64,000 bases of DNA from Brachypterus glaber (GCA_958510825.1 OY294044.1:105376893-105440892), one strand, 5' to 3'; shown: positions 21,905 through 33,648, numbered from the stretch's first letter. Numbers and translations: made by a program. The notes: generated by a model not told the origin, from the sequence alone.

Positions 21905-22215
21905 ATCGCTTTCTTTCGGCCTGGTCTGTAAGACTTCTTGTGGGACCTCCCAATTCTGTTTAAATAGGAATAAATAAATTTCTTCTATCCTAACCTCAAA
22001 AACATGTGGATAACCCTAATCCAGATTCAACCACTAAATTACATCACATATACATCGCTTTCTTTTGGGCTGGTCTTTTGTAAGACTTCTTAACTGTTTA
22101 CTTCTTCTTCTCTGTAATCCTTGTTTCAAATAAATAAAATTTCTTCTATCATGACCTCCAAAAAATGTGGATAACCCTAATCCAGATTCAACCACTAAAT
22201 TACATCACATATACC
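21905..22215. repeat. Imperfect tandem duplication of about 150 bp
   Basis: 'ATCGCTTTCTTT...GTAAGACTTCTT' and the run 'GTGGATAACCCTAATCCAGA'...'CACATATAC' occur once at 21906-22050 and again at 22053-22215. The second halves are nearly identical. Confidence 0.8.
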
Positions 22216-22471
22216 AACATTCCATTATAAAATCAATATCAATAGTTATACCGATTGTAGATTTTATAATATTTTCTTTACAAACACATTTTTACATAAA
22301 TTACTTGATACAGATGGCGCGAAAAACTTACGCCATTTTTAATTTCACCTTATATGTTTAACACCCTACCACGTTCGCGTCACCCACGCGAATGATGACC
22401 CCGGTTAAATTTGTTGAAATTTAAATATGTTAGGGCTTATTCACAGTCTCGCATAAGAATCTAATACATAC

Positions 22472-22539
22472 GAATGCGATGCCGTGATTGGCTTGATGTG
22501 CCGCCATGATTCTTGCAAGCCAATCACGGCATCGCATTC
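22472..22539. repeat. 23-bp perfect hairpin
   Basis: 22472-22494 (GAATGCGATGCCGTGATTGG...) is exactly complementary to 22517-22539 with a 22-base loop. It is GC-rich against an AT-rich background. Confidence 0.85.
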
Positions 22540-23334
22540 TTATGTTTTATGTTCTTATGAAAGCTTCTGAATAGGCCTTTACATATTATACCTATGTATA
22601 CGACTAGAAGCTTTGGGCCCATAAAGACTTTTTTCACTACTAGCTTTAAAACATACCATTATTTATCATGTTGTCAGACTGTGAAATCAATTTTCTTCAC
22701 TTATAGCAATAATAATTTTTTCTCTCCTAGTAGGAGTAAATTTTATAAACAATTGATTTCTGTCACTTTAGATATTTCAATTCTTTGTGCAATTTTTACT
22801 AATTAAACCCAAGAAAATAGCTTTAAATAACTTTTTATTTATTAAATAAAATTAATTATAATTATTACCAATTAATACAATCAATAATTAGCTAAATATT
22901 ATGAAAAAAATTTAAAAAAAAACTAAATTTTTAAACGTCAGTTTAAAGTATTTATTTGAGCAAATGTCATCGATCAAGGCTACTTGATTTTTGTGAAAAT
23001 TTCAAGAAATATCATTTCTGTTAATAATTTATTTTATTATTTGAATAAAAATAGTTAAATAGTGCTAGTGGTAAAGAAACTAATATATAAACCACAGTAG
23101 ATAAGACTGGACTCTTAAATTCCTCGCTGCTATGCAGCTTGGGATTTAATACGCTCTGCTATAAAAAATGTCTTCTCTACCTTGGTATATAATTACTATT
23201 AATCAGTCAGTTAAGAAGTCAAACATATTTAAATTTTAACAAATTTCACAAGTAAATAACCCTGAAAAATTACCTGAAAAATTACCCTAGATCAAAAATG
23301 TTCATATACAAATATTTTTTATCGAATTCATAAC
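22540..23334. other. AT-rich DNA, nothing recognised
   Basis: No gene or structured repeat that I can support. Confidence 0.4.
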
Positions 23335-23660
23335 TTTCTGTCTGTCTGTCTGTCTGTCTGTCTGACCGTCCTTCCTTCCATTCGGGTGTGCCAATTTTTG
23401 GGCGCACGATAACTTAAAAACGGAATGTCCTATTGATATGATATTTTTAGGAAAAATTGAGTTCATTGAGAAAATCCTTGAAAAATTAAAAATTTAAAGA
23501 AGGTGCAACTTTTCAAAAAATTATAAAAACTCATTTACTACCGCCAAATGTCTGAATTATTTTTTAACATGTAATTTTTTTAATAACTTTTATCTGTGCC
23601 GTCCTGTTTTGTCCCTTATGTATTATGAATCTACTGTTGACCCTGTAAGCTCGCCCTGAC
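23335..23660 (+). repeat. GTCT microsatellite and flanking repeat relic
   Basis: About six GTCT units at 23337-23362 are followed by GACCGTCCTTCCTTCC and a 'GGCGCACGATAACTTAAAAA' segment. This type recurs in diverged form elsewhere in the window. Confidence 0.6.
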
Positions 23661-23664
23661 AAGG

Positions 23665-23711
23665 CTGGTCCTGATGATGTCTCGAGCGACGAGATGAAAG
23701 CGCTTGGCTAC
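23665..23711 (+). ncRNA. Hammerhead-ribozyme-like motif, probable Penelope relic
   Basis: The order is CTGGTC, CTGATGA (canonical core), a bulged T, stem GTCTCG/CGAGAT, GAAA and GCGCTTGGCTAC. AGCGCT is self-complementary, so stem III would need a dimer. H17 would be T at 23705. Stem I could pair GGCTA with TGGTC, including wobble pairs. No RT sequence flanks it, so it looks like a solo 3' fragment. Confidence 0.45.
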
Positions 23712-25323
23712 TTATATTATTTTTTTTTAAATATACACAAATATCTTCTTTTTGAATTACTTCACACGGTATACAAGTCAAATACCCAACTTTTAATATA
23801 ATAACACTAGGCAACACGGTTTCTTGCCCTGATTGGGGTCATATGTTTATAAACTAATTTTGGGTCACTGAAACCGAATATTTCTATTACCTAAGTTTTC
23901 TGAGGAAAGTGAGATAAACATGTTAAAAAATCATTATTTTATCCCTCTTTTTTTCTAAAATGGGGGATAAAAATATTCCAAGGACAAATTTTGATTCGGC
24001 GACTTAATATTAGTTAAAAAATAATCAACTTAAAACATGGAAACTTTAAATTCATAAGTAGAATAAATACGGATATTATGAAAAAAAATATATAAAAAAA
24101 TGGATAATGTGACAAAACTAAGTAGGGGTGGAGGGTAAGAAGAAGGGTGCATAAGGGAACAAGCTTATCGCCAAGTAATGCTAAAAAATTGTTACCTAAT
24201 GGTTTGGTTCTTATGTAATAAAGTAACATTTTTATGATGTAGAACCATTAAAAAAAAAAACAAAAATACACAATGTTTTGTTTTATAAATTATTTTTAAA
24301 TTGGCATAATTGCCTGCACTAAAATTTAAAAAATAAGACGTGCTGGATTTTTTTTAAGGTCAAATTTGGATTCTGCGCATTTAAATTGATAAGAAAAATA
24401 TATTTTTTGGGCCCGGGAAAAAAAGTTTACACTGTGTACTTTAATTTTGTTTCTTTTTCATTTATTTACTTTTCACGAACAAACTAAGCAAAATAAAAAA
24501 ATATTTGTATAAATATTTTTGTAGAGAATTTTATAATCTAAAATATTTTTGTAGAGAATTTTATAATCTTTAAATTAATTCGTATAAAATTTTTATACAG
24601 ATTTTTTTTCGCGTACTTATTCTGACAGTAGGTCTCTGGCATATATATTTTTGAGTTCCTCGTATTTTTTTTAATATACCCTAAAATTTTCAAAATCCTA
24701 CTCTTTTTTTTTAAGATTTTGAAAAAAAAACGTCATTATTTCCTGGACTTATATCTCAAAAATTTTAGGTGCTGAAATTTTTCTAAGGTCAGATTCGGAT
24801 TCTAGGTCCTCGACATAGTAAGAAAAATTTACTTTCCGATAGGGGCAAAAAAAAGTTGAGATTTGTTGCCAACTGTAATTATTATAATTATAATTTATTA
24901 TAATAAATTATTACTATTACTTGTAACTGTATAATAACAAAAATATTTAAACGTGCCGACAGTTTTAAATGTAGTTAAACTGGTCGTTAGTGCAATGAAT
25001 TACTTATTAGGTTTAAAAACTGGTAACCTAAATTAAATTAAAAAGTCAATCTTGTTAGGCCTTGGCGTAAGACAATTTTGGAAATTTTGCAAACAAACAA
25101 ACAAACATATTTGTTTTTTTGATTTTTTTTTATCAGAATCTGAAATTAAAAATAATTGGGTTGGGTGCATGCACCCAACTTGCAAGTTTTAATCTTTTCT
25201 GAAAATTTTGATTTAATTTAATAGATGACATTTTAATAAAATATTGTTTAGTTTATTTGTTGTTAATTTAAAATAAATGGGTGCAGTTCACGGAAGTCTT
25301 AAAACAAACTAGATATCTAATAT
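23712..25323. other. AT-rich DNA with short duplications
   Basis: No gene is seen. A 31-bp direct duplication (AATATTTTTGTAGAGAATTT...) occurs at about 24511-24572. AACAAACAAACAAACA lies at about 25092. Two diverged copies of an 'AAGGTCARATTYGGATTCT' segment lie near 24356 and 24796. Confidence 0.45.
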
Positions 25324-25753
25324 ACACGGAAAGAAATTAGTGGGCTCTGCGCTATACATTATAAGATATTTGGTAACAGTGGCAAATTATAGTGATTTAA
25401 GCTATAGATTATAAGGGACACAATAACTAATAATGTTAAAAATAAATTGGAAACGATTATATATATATATTACAGACACGATTATATTTATTACAGGCAC
25501 TATTATAAATTTACAGAAATTTTATTATATTATAAAAATTATTAGCACGGACAATAATTAAATCTATTTAAGCTATAAATGCCATACTATTTGTTATATT
25601 TTATTATTCACTAAACAATTAAAGTATTTCATATAAATTTTTACACTGACTGCCATAATTGTAAGAGAAAGCCTTGTATTTATATAATAAGCGATTATAA
25701 TTTGCTTGGTATGTGTGTTATAGCGCTCCTAGCTATAATTTTTTTTTCCGTGT
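25324..25753. mobile_element. Short MITE-like element with ACACGGAAA ends
   Basis: ACACGGAAAGAAATTA at the left is matched by TAATTTTTTTTTCCGTGT at the right (short inverted ends). The AT-rich interior is built from repeats of 'GCTATAAATTATAA' type. It has no coding sequence. Confidence 0.5.
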
Positions 25754-26211
25754 AAAGTAAAACATAACGTTATTTTATTATTGTTACTGCTGCAACTTGT
25801 AAGTATTTAATAACTAACGTTACGCCGCGTTACAGAGGGGGGTGGGTGTCAGTAAAAATGTTATGTAACACTTAAAAAATTATAAACTTATAAAATGTTT
25901 ATTGGATCACGTTTTTAACAATGATCTAGGCCTAAAGAGACGGATTCCTTGCAACTTTTATTACACACGGCATGGTTAAAAGTTCACTAAATCCTTTAAA
26001 CAAAAACAAATTAGAGATGGAAAACCATAGCCAATAACCGATTTTCGGTTAACCGGTTGCGGAAATTACATCAGACCAAATTTCGCGTTACGTAATACTT
26101 GAACGTTCCCTCGGCTGTAAAAATCTGAATCAGCTTTTGGTTGATTTATTTATCAATACGGCAATCAACTTGTTAAAAGTTGTATCTTATTTAGTTAGAT
26201 GTATACATGTA
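25754..26211. other. Non-coding DNA, fragment of the ATTACGTAACG family
   Basis: Around 25826 (CGCCGCGTTACAGAGGGGGG) and 26088 (CGCGTTACGTAATACTTGAACG) are end and internal pieces of the element family at 38500 and 58163. No gene seen. Confidence 0.45.
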
Positions 26212-26824
26212 CAGGGTGGTCGCGAAAATTCAAACATAAACAAGAGCAAAAAAAAACCAAAAATATTTGTATTTCTTAAACTCTCATATATATTTGTTTA
26301 ATTTTAAATTAAAAAAAATTAAAATCGTCCATTTTTAAACATTTACGGCTCTTGCGCGACCTCCTAACTTTTTCCGATTCTCCTAAAATTTTGCATATAT
26401 AATATACATGTATAGGTCTACAATTTCAGACTAGGGCCCGTTAACATTTTTACACCTTGTGGATACAAGGGTAGAAAATGGATAAAAAAAGCTAGTAAAA
26501 TTATGGAATTTTTGAGGTTTAAGGTTCTTGTGCCAACTCTAAACCACTTGTGATCCACCTTAAATTTTACGTAAGCAATAGTCACAAATTAGGCAAAAAT
26601 TTTAGTTGATAAATGTTTAATATTTCAAAATCTGCTAATTTATAAATTTAAAATTAAAGAAGCTCGTAAAATGGGTAAGTTGAAAAACTTTAGGACCACT
26701 GTGCGGTGCCTTAACGTATTTCCATTGACTTCAAATTTTGGATAATTCATATTACCATAAAGGGCAACAAATTTTTGTGTAGGTAGCATTCGTATATTCA
26801 ATTTGAATTTTCGCGACCACCCTA
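26212..26824. mobile_element. MITE with CAGGGTGGTCGCGAAAATTC ends
   Basis: The left CAGGGTGGTCGCGAAAATTC is the inverted partner of the right GAATTTTCGCGACCACCCTA. The interior has no transposase. The flanks are similar palindromic ACATGTAC sequences, so an exact target duplication is ambiguous. Confidence 0.75.
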
Positions 26825-27528
26825 ATGTACATGTACTTTCAAACCCTAATAGATTTAAGTTATTTTTAATTTTTGGGGAATAGGGTTTTGGATCTAATTA
26901 AAATTGTAATCTAATTTTGCTATGACGTGTCGACGTTAAATGTTCGAAAACACCGAAAATCCATCGTCGAAACGTCACAACAAAATTAGATAACAATTTT
27001 AACAATTATAAAAAGGCAAAAACCTACAACTGAATAGGCATAGAATCCACAGTTTCCTTCCCTAGGGCCTGGATATAAAAATATTATTTTGTTATTTCTT
27101 ATTTTTATTCTAAAGGCGTTTTTACTTTTTAACTGAATGTCACTATAGTTAAAAATCATAAATGTTTTAACATATTTAATTTAACAAGGGCGAATTAGAA
27201 TTTAAAATTTTCAATAACTATTTCAAAATAATTCGTTTGGAGAATAATAAAAGTTAAATTTTGCATATTCTTAATCTATGTTTTTAATTTGTTAATTTTT
27301 TAATAAAAAAAAAAAATAAAAATGCATGTAAAAATAAACGATACAAAAATTAGAAAGTTACTATGCGCCTTCGCCAAAATTGCAAATAACACTAATTTAC
27401 AGGATTTTGGCGAACAAGTTCAAGATCAGATGTTGCAAATTGCAATCTATAGATTGCAACATAGACATTTTGTACTGCTCTAGTTAAAAATTTTCCACAA
27501 TGACTTATGCATTGATCGTTAAAAGGAA
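26825..27528. other. AT-rich DNA with inverted repeats
   Basis: An imperfect inverted repeat (AAAATTGTAATCTAATTTTG at about 26903 and CAAAATTAGATAACAATTTT at about 26972) and a 20-bp palindrome, TTGCAATCTATAGATTGCAA (27440-27459). No gene. Confidence 0.5.
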
Positions 27529-27940
27529 TGGAGCTCTCTACAACTAGAAATATGAAACAAAAGACGTCTACCCTATCTCTATCTCATTTGTGCTACACTT
27601 TCCAGCCAACCAAATAAATACTGTATTTGTTTTTCATACAACAAATACAGTATTTATTTGGTTGGCCGGAAAGTGTAGACTGAGCGGCACGAACGAACAT
27701 AGCTAACGTGAATCTGTAGAATAAGATAATTCTACTAAAATTTAGATGGCGCCAGTAATTTCTTTAATAAAAATATTATAGTTAAACTTTTCGCCCGGCC
27801 AAGTAAATATTGTATTTGTTCAACAAAGAACAAATACAGAATTTGTTTGGTTGGGTGGAAGTGGGAGTGTATGTATGTCTTCTATCCTTTTTGGGTAGAA
27901 CTTTTGTCCCTGTCTAATCTAACGGAAGAAACCGCCATTG
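27529..27940. repeat. Hairpin repeat Z, copy 1
   Basis: About 412 bp, matching 40731-41142 base for base at most positions. It contains a 38-bp stem (27593-27630 pairs with 27641-27678, one mismatch, 10-base loop). A second hairpin, around 27791-27860, repeats the CCAAGTAAATATTGTATTTG/CAAATACAGAATTTGTTTGG theme. There is no coding sequence. It is possibly a MITE derivative, and the long near-perfect stem could feed small-RNA pathways. Confidence 0.8.
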
Positions 27941-28684
27941 ATCCTTATAAGGATATATTAAATTAAAAATAAAGTGTAGTGAAAGCGTACAGATGGTGGC
28001 ACCATCTAATGTTGCACAAAAGTACTATAAGTATTTTATATTTGTATTTTATATTGGCTGTATTTCCGGAAAATTTGTGACCACGATAACTCAAGAACGC
28101 TTTTAGCTAAAGACATAAATTTTGGACTACGGGTTAATTATCCAAAGTTCTAGACTGGTATTGTTTTTGGTTAAAGTCGAGGTGGGGTAAAAACATGTTT
28201 TCCAGAATTTTATTTTTTTTTAAATGCAATACGAGTTTTTTAGCAGTATTATTATTTTATATGTATACAGTTTCCCTAATTATAGGGCCAGGTGGTTAAT
28301 AAAAACCAAAAACAAAAAAAAATCAAAAAAAAATAAAAAAAAAAAATAAAAAAAATTCTTTTTTTTTAATTTTTAACTGATTTTTTTAAATTGTTTTTAA
28401 CCCCATGGGGTAAATTTTACCCCACCCTGAATATTTTTGATACTTGACGGAAATAAAAATATATTTTGGATACAAAACGCCAAGAAACTTAAAAAAAAAT
28501 CAATAACAATTTTTCAATTTTTGTTACTAACGCAAAACTTTCCTTGGGTAAAGTAAAAATGCAAAAAGCAAAAGCATAATTATTATAATTATTGTTTTAA
28601 AAAACAAAACTGAAAAAAAATATTTATGTGTAAAAAATATATAATCGGTTAATCGGCTGCATTTTCGTGATCAATGATCCAAAG
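27941..28684. other. AT-rich DNA with A/T homopolymer runs
   Basis: About 28310-28400 is nearly pure A/T. About 28079-28160 matches the 'ACCACGATAACTCAAGAACGC' repeat type. No gene seen. Confidence 0.45.
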
Positions 28685-28930
28685 TGCGATGGTATGCCGC
28701 TGTTAGGTTGTTTAGTCACTTTCTGACGGCGGCCCGACGTTGAGCCGATGTATTATTTCGATTATCATTTACCGCGGCGGCCCGACGTTGAGCCGACGTA
28801 GTATTTCGATTATCGTATGCCATAATTTTGCCGACCGGCGATCAGACGTCGTTCCAACGTCGGGCTGACGTCAAATAGCGATGATCATTTGCCATCACTT
28901 TACCGACCGTCGGCCGCCGAACCATTGTTT
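28685..28930. repeat. GC-rich block of CGGCCCGACGTTGAGCCGA repeats
   Basis: GGCGGCCCGACGTTGAGCCGA occurs twice in tandem (about 28731 and 28782), each followed by a TATTTCGATTATC-like spacer. Inverted versions (CCAACGTCGGGCTGACGTC, about 28853) follow. It is strikingly GC-rich and CpG-rich for this window. Confidence 0.7.
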
Positions 28931-29322
28931 ATTGGGTACTACTCGAAAATAGGTGGTCCGTTTACGGAGCTTAGTTATGATGTATGATACCTGTTATCAT
29001 TTGATCTATTTGATTTATTTTATTTCTTAATGCCGAACCATCCTATCATATCAAAAAATTTATTTGTCACTGATCGACTTCCAAATAAAAATTTATACCA
29101 ACGAACCACGACTGAATCTGGGCTGTACAATTTCTTTAAAACCGAAGCAGATCTGAACCAAACCCGTACTATTTCTTATTTACCGAACCACTCCCAAAGC
29201 GCATCAGTACTTTTTATATGTATCAAACAAGGCGTCCTTTACTTCAAATGAAGTACGCCTCGTATCAAAGCATAGCTGAAGCTTCTTCATATTTGTTTAA
29301 AGCTACCCCCTTATAATTCAAT
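28931..29322. other. Spacer, nothing recognised
   Basis: The open frame 29030-29251 has no recognisable domain and no conserved-looking composition; I do not call it a gene. Confidence 0.4.
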
Positions 29323-29548
29323 TACATCGGCACTTAGTGCTACTAAGAGTGCCGATGTATTGAAATCTTCGCCGAAAAGTCAAAATCTTTGACCACATTT
29401 CTCGACGTTTTAGACCTTTCTGAGTCGAAATCAGTAAAAAAAATGTTTGCGTCCGTCTGTCTGTCTGTCTGTGTCTGTCTGGGTGTAAACTCTCTAACTC
29501 CATTTCTACATGAGATATCGACGCGGTTTTTTGCATATTGTTTCTTAT

Positions 29549-31323
29549 AATAATAATCTTTATTTGCCTAACAGTTTGCACCAATTCTAGGGCAAAAATA
29601 CATATATACAATTATATATAAAAATATACAAAATAAATAATATATATGGATACATAAATACACAATTTTAACCTATTATTGTAGGTTGTTAGTGTATAAA
29701 AGTGAGTTTAGAGAACACGCGTTAATATCAATGGATCTGTTTAACGAATTAAAGTTATTACATATTATATTTATTGGCGATCTAACCATAACGTTAGTCC
29801 TGCTAAAATTACAAATAAAAGTATCCTCACGTCTCGAACCCAAACGCGGCACTCTGAAATTGATTTGCCTGAGTAAGTCCATGCAATCAATTCCATTGTG
29901 AAGCAGTTTATATAGAAAACATAGGGAAAAATTTATTCGTCTAGTCTTAAGTGACAGCATATTAAAGCGGTTTAACAGTTCAATATTGTCGTATCCTTGA
30001 GCAGGATAGACTCCTTCACGTTTAAAATAAAGAAATTTTGCAAATCTTCTATTCACTGCTTCCAAGGCATCAGTATGAACTACATATGTGGGATACCAGA
30101 CAAGAGAGGCATACTCTAGTCTGGATCTCACATATGCATAATATAATGACTTAAGGCATAATACATTATTAAAAGATTTTGAATTTCGAATTATAAATCC
30201 CAACATCTTAGAAGCAGAAGAACAGACTTGGGATATGTGACATGAAAAAGATAAAGTCGTATCAAATACAACCCCTAGATCTTTGAACTCATAGCATCTC
30301 TCAAGCGGAGTACCGTTTATATGATACTGGTAGTCTATTATATTATGTTTAGTTGAATATGACATGTATTTACATTTTTTATTGTTAAGATTTAATTTAT
30401 TACGAATGCACCAGTCCCATAAAAGGTTAATTTGATTTTGCAGCAAAATACAATCGTTAATAGACTTAATTATTAAATAAAATTTGAAGTCGTCCGCAAA
30501 CAATAACCGATCACAGTCTATACATAAAGGCAGATTATTAATGAAAATTAGGAAAATTAAAGGTCCCAGATTAGAACCCTGAGGAACACCAGAAGTAGAA
30601 AAAAAGAAATATGAATAGTATCCATTATAAAAAACTACTTGTTTTCTACCAAAAAGATAACTAAAAAAGAGAGCAATTAGAGCTCTATGAAATCCAAATT
30701 CTTCAAGCTTTACAAGTATTATATATGGATCTATTTGATCAAACGCCTTTTGAAAGTCAGTACTTATGACGTCTGTCTGTTCTTTGTCATTTATTGCCTG
30801 TGATATAAATTGTTTGAAAACAACCAAGTTAGACACAGTACTTCGTTTTTCTATAAATCCGTGCTGGTGCGGAGAAAGTTTAAGTTTAATTTGATTGTAA
30901 ATATGAATATATAAAATTGATTCGAAAAGTTTTGCGAAGTTACAAATAATGGAGATAGGCCTATAATTTTCAATTTTAGCCCTATCTCCACTCTTATGTA
31001 CCGGGCAGACTCTGGACGTCTTCCAAAGTGTAGGAAATGTACTGGTTTTTAAGCTTAGGTTAAATATATATTTTAAAGGTTCGACAAAAACATATTTACA
31101 GTCTTTTATTAGAAAACTAGGAATTTTATCAATTCCAGCCGTTGAAGAATTTTTAATTTTTTTAATAGCAGCTAGAATATCGCTATCAGTAATTTCATTA
31201 ATAACCACATTATCAAAGCAATTTGTACTATCAGGTAAATTAACGGGTGTAGGGACAGTGTAAACACTCGAAAAGTAGTCGGCAAAACTATTGACTATAT
31301 TTTGAGGATCGGATATTTCGGTA
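29549..31323 (-). mobile_element. 5'-truncated non-LTR (LINE) retrotransposon
   Basis: It is inserted in repeat X copy 2 with a short duplication, TTCTTAT (29542-29548 and 31324-31330). On the minus strand it ends with AATAAAG and a (TTA)n-like tail. The reading frame is open to the 5' junction, so the endonuclease-containing 5' part is missing, as is usual for LINE insertions. Confidence 0.85.
29676..31321 (-). CDS. LINE reverse transcriptase (ORF2 fragment)
   Basis: The frame runs uninterrupted from the 5' junction (EISDPQNIVNSFADYFSSVY, upstream of the first methionine at 31208) to a stop at 29676. From that methionine there are 510 residues. RT motifs are in order: AGIDKIPSFLIK (about 24-35), NYRPISIICNFAKLFE (81-96), STDFQKAFDQID (149-160), SGVPQGSNLGP (206-216) and the catalytic FADD (237-240). 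A KCKYM motif and a C-terminal region with YVRSRLEYASLVW follow. This is the RT of a jockey/CR1-like LINE, which reverse-transcribes its own RNA at a nicked target. It lacks the apurinic-type endonuclease because of 5' truncation, so it is intact in frame but not autonomous. Confidence 0.9.
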
Positions 31324-31855
31324 TTCTTATGGTATTCCGAAGAGCTGATTAGATTTTGGGGGTAAAAGATTGGGGTTAAGGGGGTAAAAATAGGGTAAAA
31401 CTCCTATTTTTAGCGTTTTTTGTTCATAATTAAGGCAATTATTATTGAATTTGGTTAATTTAGCACTTATATAAAAGATAATTTTAAATTGGTCAAAAAA
31501 TGTTATAAACAACGTTTTCCTAAAACTCATTGTTTTCGATAAATTGACTTTTAAAGCAGTAAAAGGTTTTTTTATCATATCTCACATATTTATAACCCGA
31601 TTTAAAAAAATTATATTTTAAATAAAAGCTCTTTTTAGCCCTATAAAAAATGTTATATACAGTTTTTTGCTAGAATATAATGTTTTAAAGATACAGAATT
31701 TAAAATCAAACAAAACACCTAGTTTGGAATTTGCAAACTAGATGGCTCTAGTGTACAGTAGTGCCGATGTTTTGACAGGGTGCTTGCAACGTTTCATCTA
31801 TTTTTATAGTAAAAAATTGCCATTGCCAATATTAAGCGAACTATCGCAAAAGTAT

Positions 31856-32745
31856 TAGAGGAAAGTCGCCTAATTTCGGATACCATTTACAATGTATTCA
31901 ATATTTAATACTCGGTATTACTTTTTGATATTTTTTTTATATAACCAGATACAACTTATTATAGCGAACCATGATTTATTATAAAAGCAATTTTATCACA
32001 GTTTATTTTTTCCAAAAAACACGGTTAAAAAAAATCAGCGCATTTTTGTGCTCTTGAAAAAGGGCTCCTAATTTCGGACATATCCGAAAAATTTTTTTCA
32101 AGAGTAGATCTGGATCCCATTGCTTATGTTTCTTGTTATTCCTTCACATTTAAGACGTAAATTAATCATTAAGCGATTTTCTACGAAATACTATAGGAAC
32201 TATAATTTTAGATTCCCAATTTAGGGTAATTTTCGTTTTTTCAAAATTGTTTATCTTAGTTTTTTGTATCATTATAAAAATAATAATTAATGGTTGGTTA
32301 TCCTGAATAATAATTACCTTGCGGATATCCGAAATTGGGAATCAAATGCACAAAAATGGTCTATCCAAAATTAGGCAACTTTCTGCTTTTTAGATTAGAA
32401 ATTTGTAGAATGTTTACGTTTTCAAATTGCTTAATTATGAATAGTGGATCAACTTAACTAACATCATAACTTACCCAAGACAGAATCACGAACTTTTATA
32501 ACGATTATTTATAAAATAAACAAGCAAAATAATGCAACTGAGCACAAAACTGCCATTTGCAATATAAACGATTTGTGCTGCCATTTAAAGGGGAGAAGCT
32601 CTACCGTTATCATATTACAGGACGGATTTAGTTTGACTTTTGGCTTCACATAAAAGTAGGTTTCTGTTTACCTTTGCAGACAGTATCTTAAATACACTAC
32701 TATCCGAAATTTGGAAACCATCCGAAATTAGGCGCATTTCCTCTA
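31856..32745. mobile_element. MITE with TAGAGGAAA...CCTAATTTCGGA ends
   Basis: The left TAGAGGAAAGTCGCCTAATTTCGGAT pairs with the right ATCCGAAATTAGGCGCATTTCCTCTA (about 26 bp, imperfect). Internal copies of CTAATTTCGGA/TCCGAAATT occur near 32070, 32330 and 32365. There is no transposase. It may use a TA target. Confidence 0.65.
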
Positions 32746-33319
32746 TGTTTTTCTTGTGTGGTTATGAAAATAAACAGAAGCAAAAATCAGAAGTGCAAAA
32801 TAATACTTAAAAAAAGAGAACAAACGAAACAAGTCCTATTTTGGGAACAATGACTTGTCATTGCTACCAACAATCAAAATTGTATAAATATATATTTGTT
32901 ATGTAAATTATATAAGCACCGTGATTTTTTTCAAACATGTCAATCCTACTGAAAAATGCCAAGGTTTTGCTTTAAATTTTAATACTATTATCTTAAAAAG
33001 TTGACTCATTATGAAAATAATTTAAACCCGTCTATTTTTTTTAACGGATATTTTTCTGAAATTAAATAATTAATGCCATGTTATAATAACAGTTTTATAA
33101 CACGGAGAAAAAAATACCTTAAATTACCGTACTGGTACTAAAGCGGCGTTTACATTTGAGCAACAGTATGATGGCTGCACTCAAGACTATCAAACTTCCG
33201 CTTACCCCTTTAACTTTTTAACGACTTAAGATATCAACTATGGTATTTTATGTTTTTTATTTTTTTTAGAAATCGATTTGAGGACATCCTCTGATTATTT
33301 TAGGAGGAAAACGAAAAAA
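32746..33319. other. AT-rich DNA, nothing recognised
   Basis: No gene or defensible structure. Confidence 0.35.
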
Positions 33320-33553
33320 ATTCTCGCGGCCACCCCAGTCTGGAAACGTCTTTTAGCTCAACTTTCATATAACCCAAGTTTTTTTCATATTTTACTTATT
33401 TAGAGCTTTGGCATCTTTTTAAGGCCAAATTAAAAAAAATCTATCTATGCGTTTTTTGAGAAAAACAATTTTCATTTTAACAATAATTGTAACAATTTAT
33501 TTTTAATTTTAAACAAAATTATAAAAATATTAATTTATTATTTCATCAATCTC

Positions 33554-33598
33554 TTGGTACTGAAGAGGGCCAGCAGCCCGAAACTGTCAGTCTACCAA
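33554..33598 (+). ncRNA. Hammerhead ribozyme candidate with full core
   Basis: Read 5' to 3': stem I TTGGTA (33554-33559), core CTGAAGA (33560-33566), stem II GGGC, loop CAGCA, GCCC (33567-33579), core GAA (33580-33582). Stem III ACT-GTC-AGT (33583-33591), cleavage base C (33592) and stem I TACCAA (33593-33598) follow. Every invariant core position of the CTGANGA...GAA...TH consensus is present, and all three helices close without mismatch. Cleavage would follow C33592. Stem III is only 3 bp, as in known minimal type I or Penelope-associated hammerheads. Self-cleavage is predicted, not shown. Confidence 0.7.
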
Positions 33599-33648
33599 TA
33601 TCACTCTGTACGATGATTAGAAAATAGATTGATGGAATAATAAATTAT

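Larger units (their letters stand above)
29323..31800. repeat. Repeat X copy 2 (inverted), split by a non-LTR element
   Basis: The pieces 29323-29548 and 31324-31800 are the reverse complement of repeat X copy 1. They share its terminal hairpin (29323-29359), its GTCTGTCTGTCTG run (about 29455) and the 'CAAGCACCCTGTCAAAACAT' end. Without the insertion it is about 700 bp. Confidence 0.78.
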
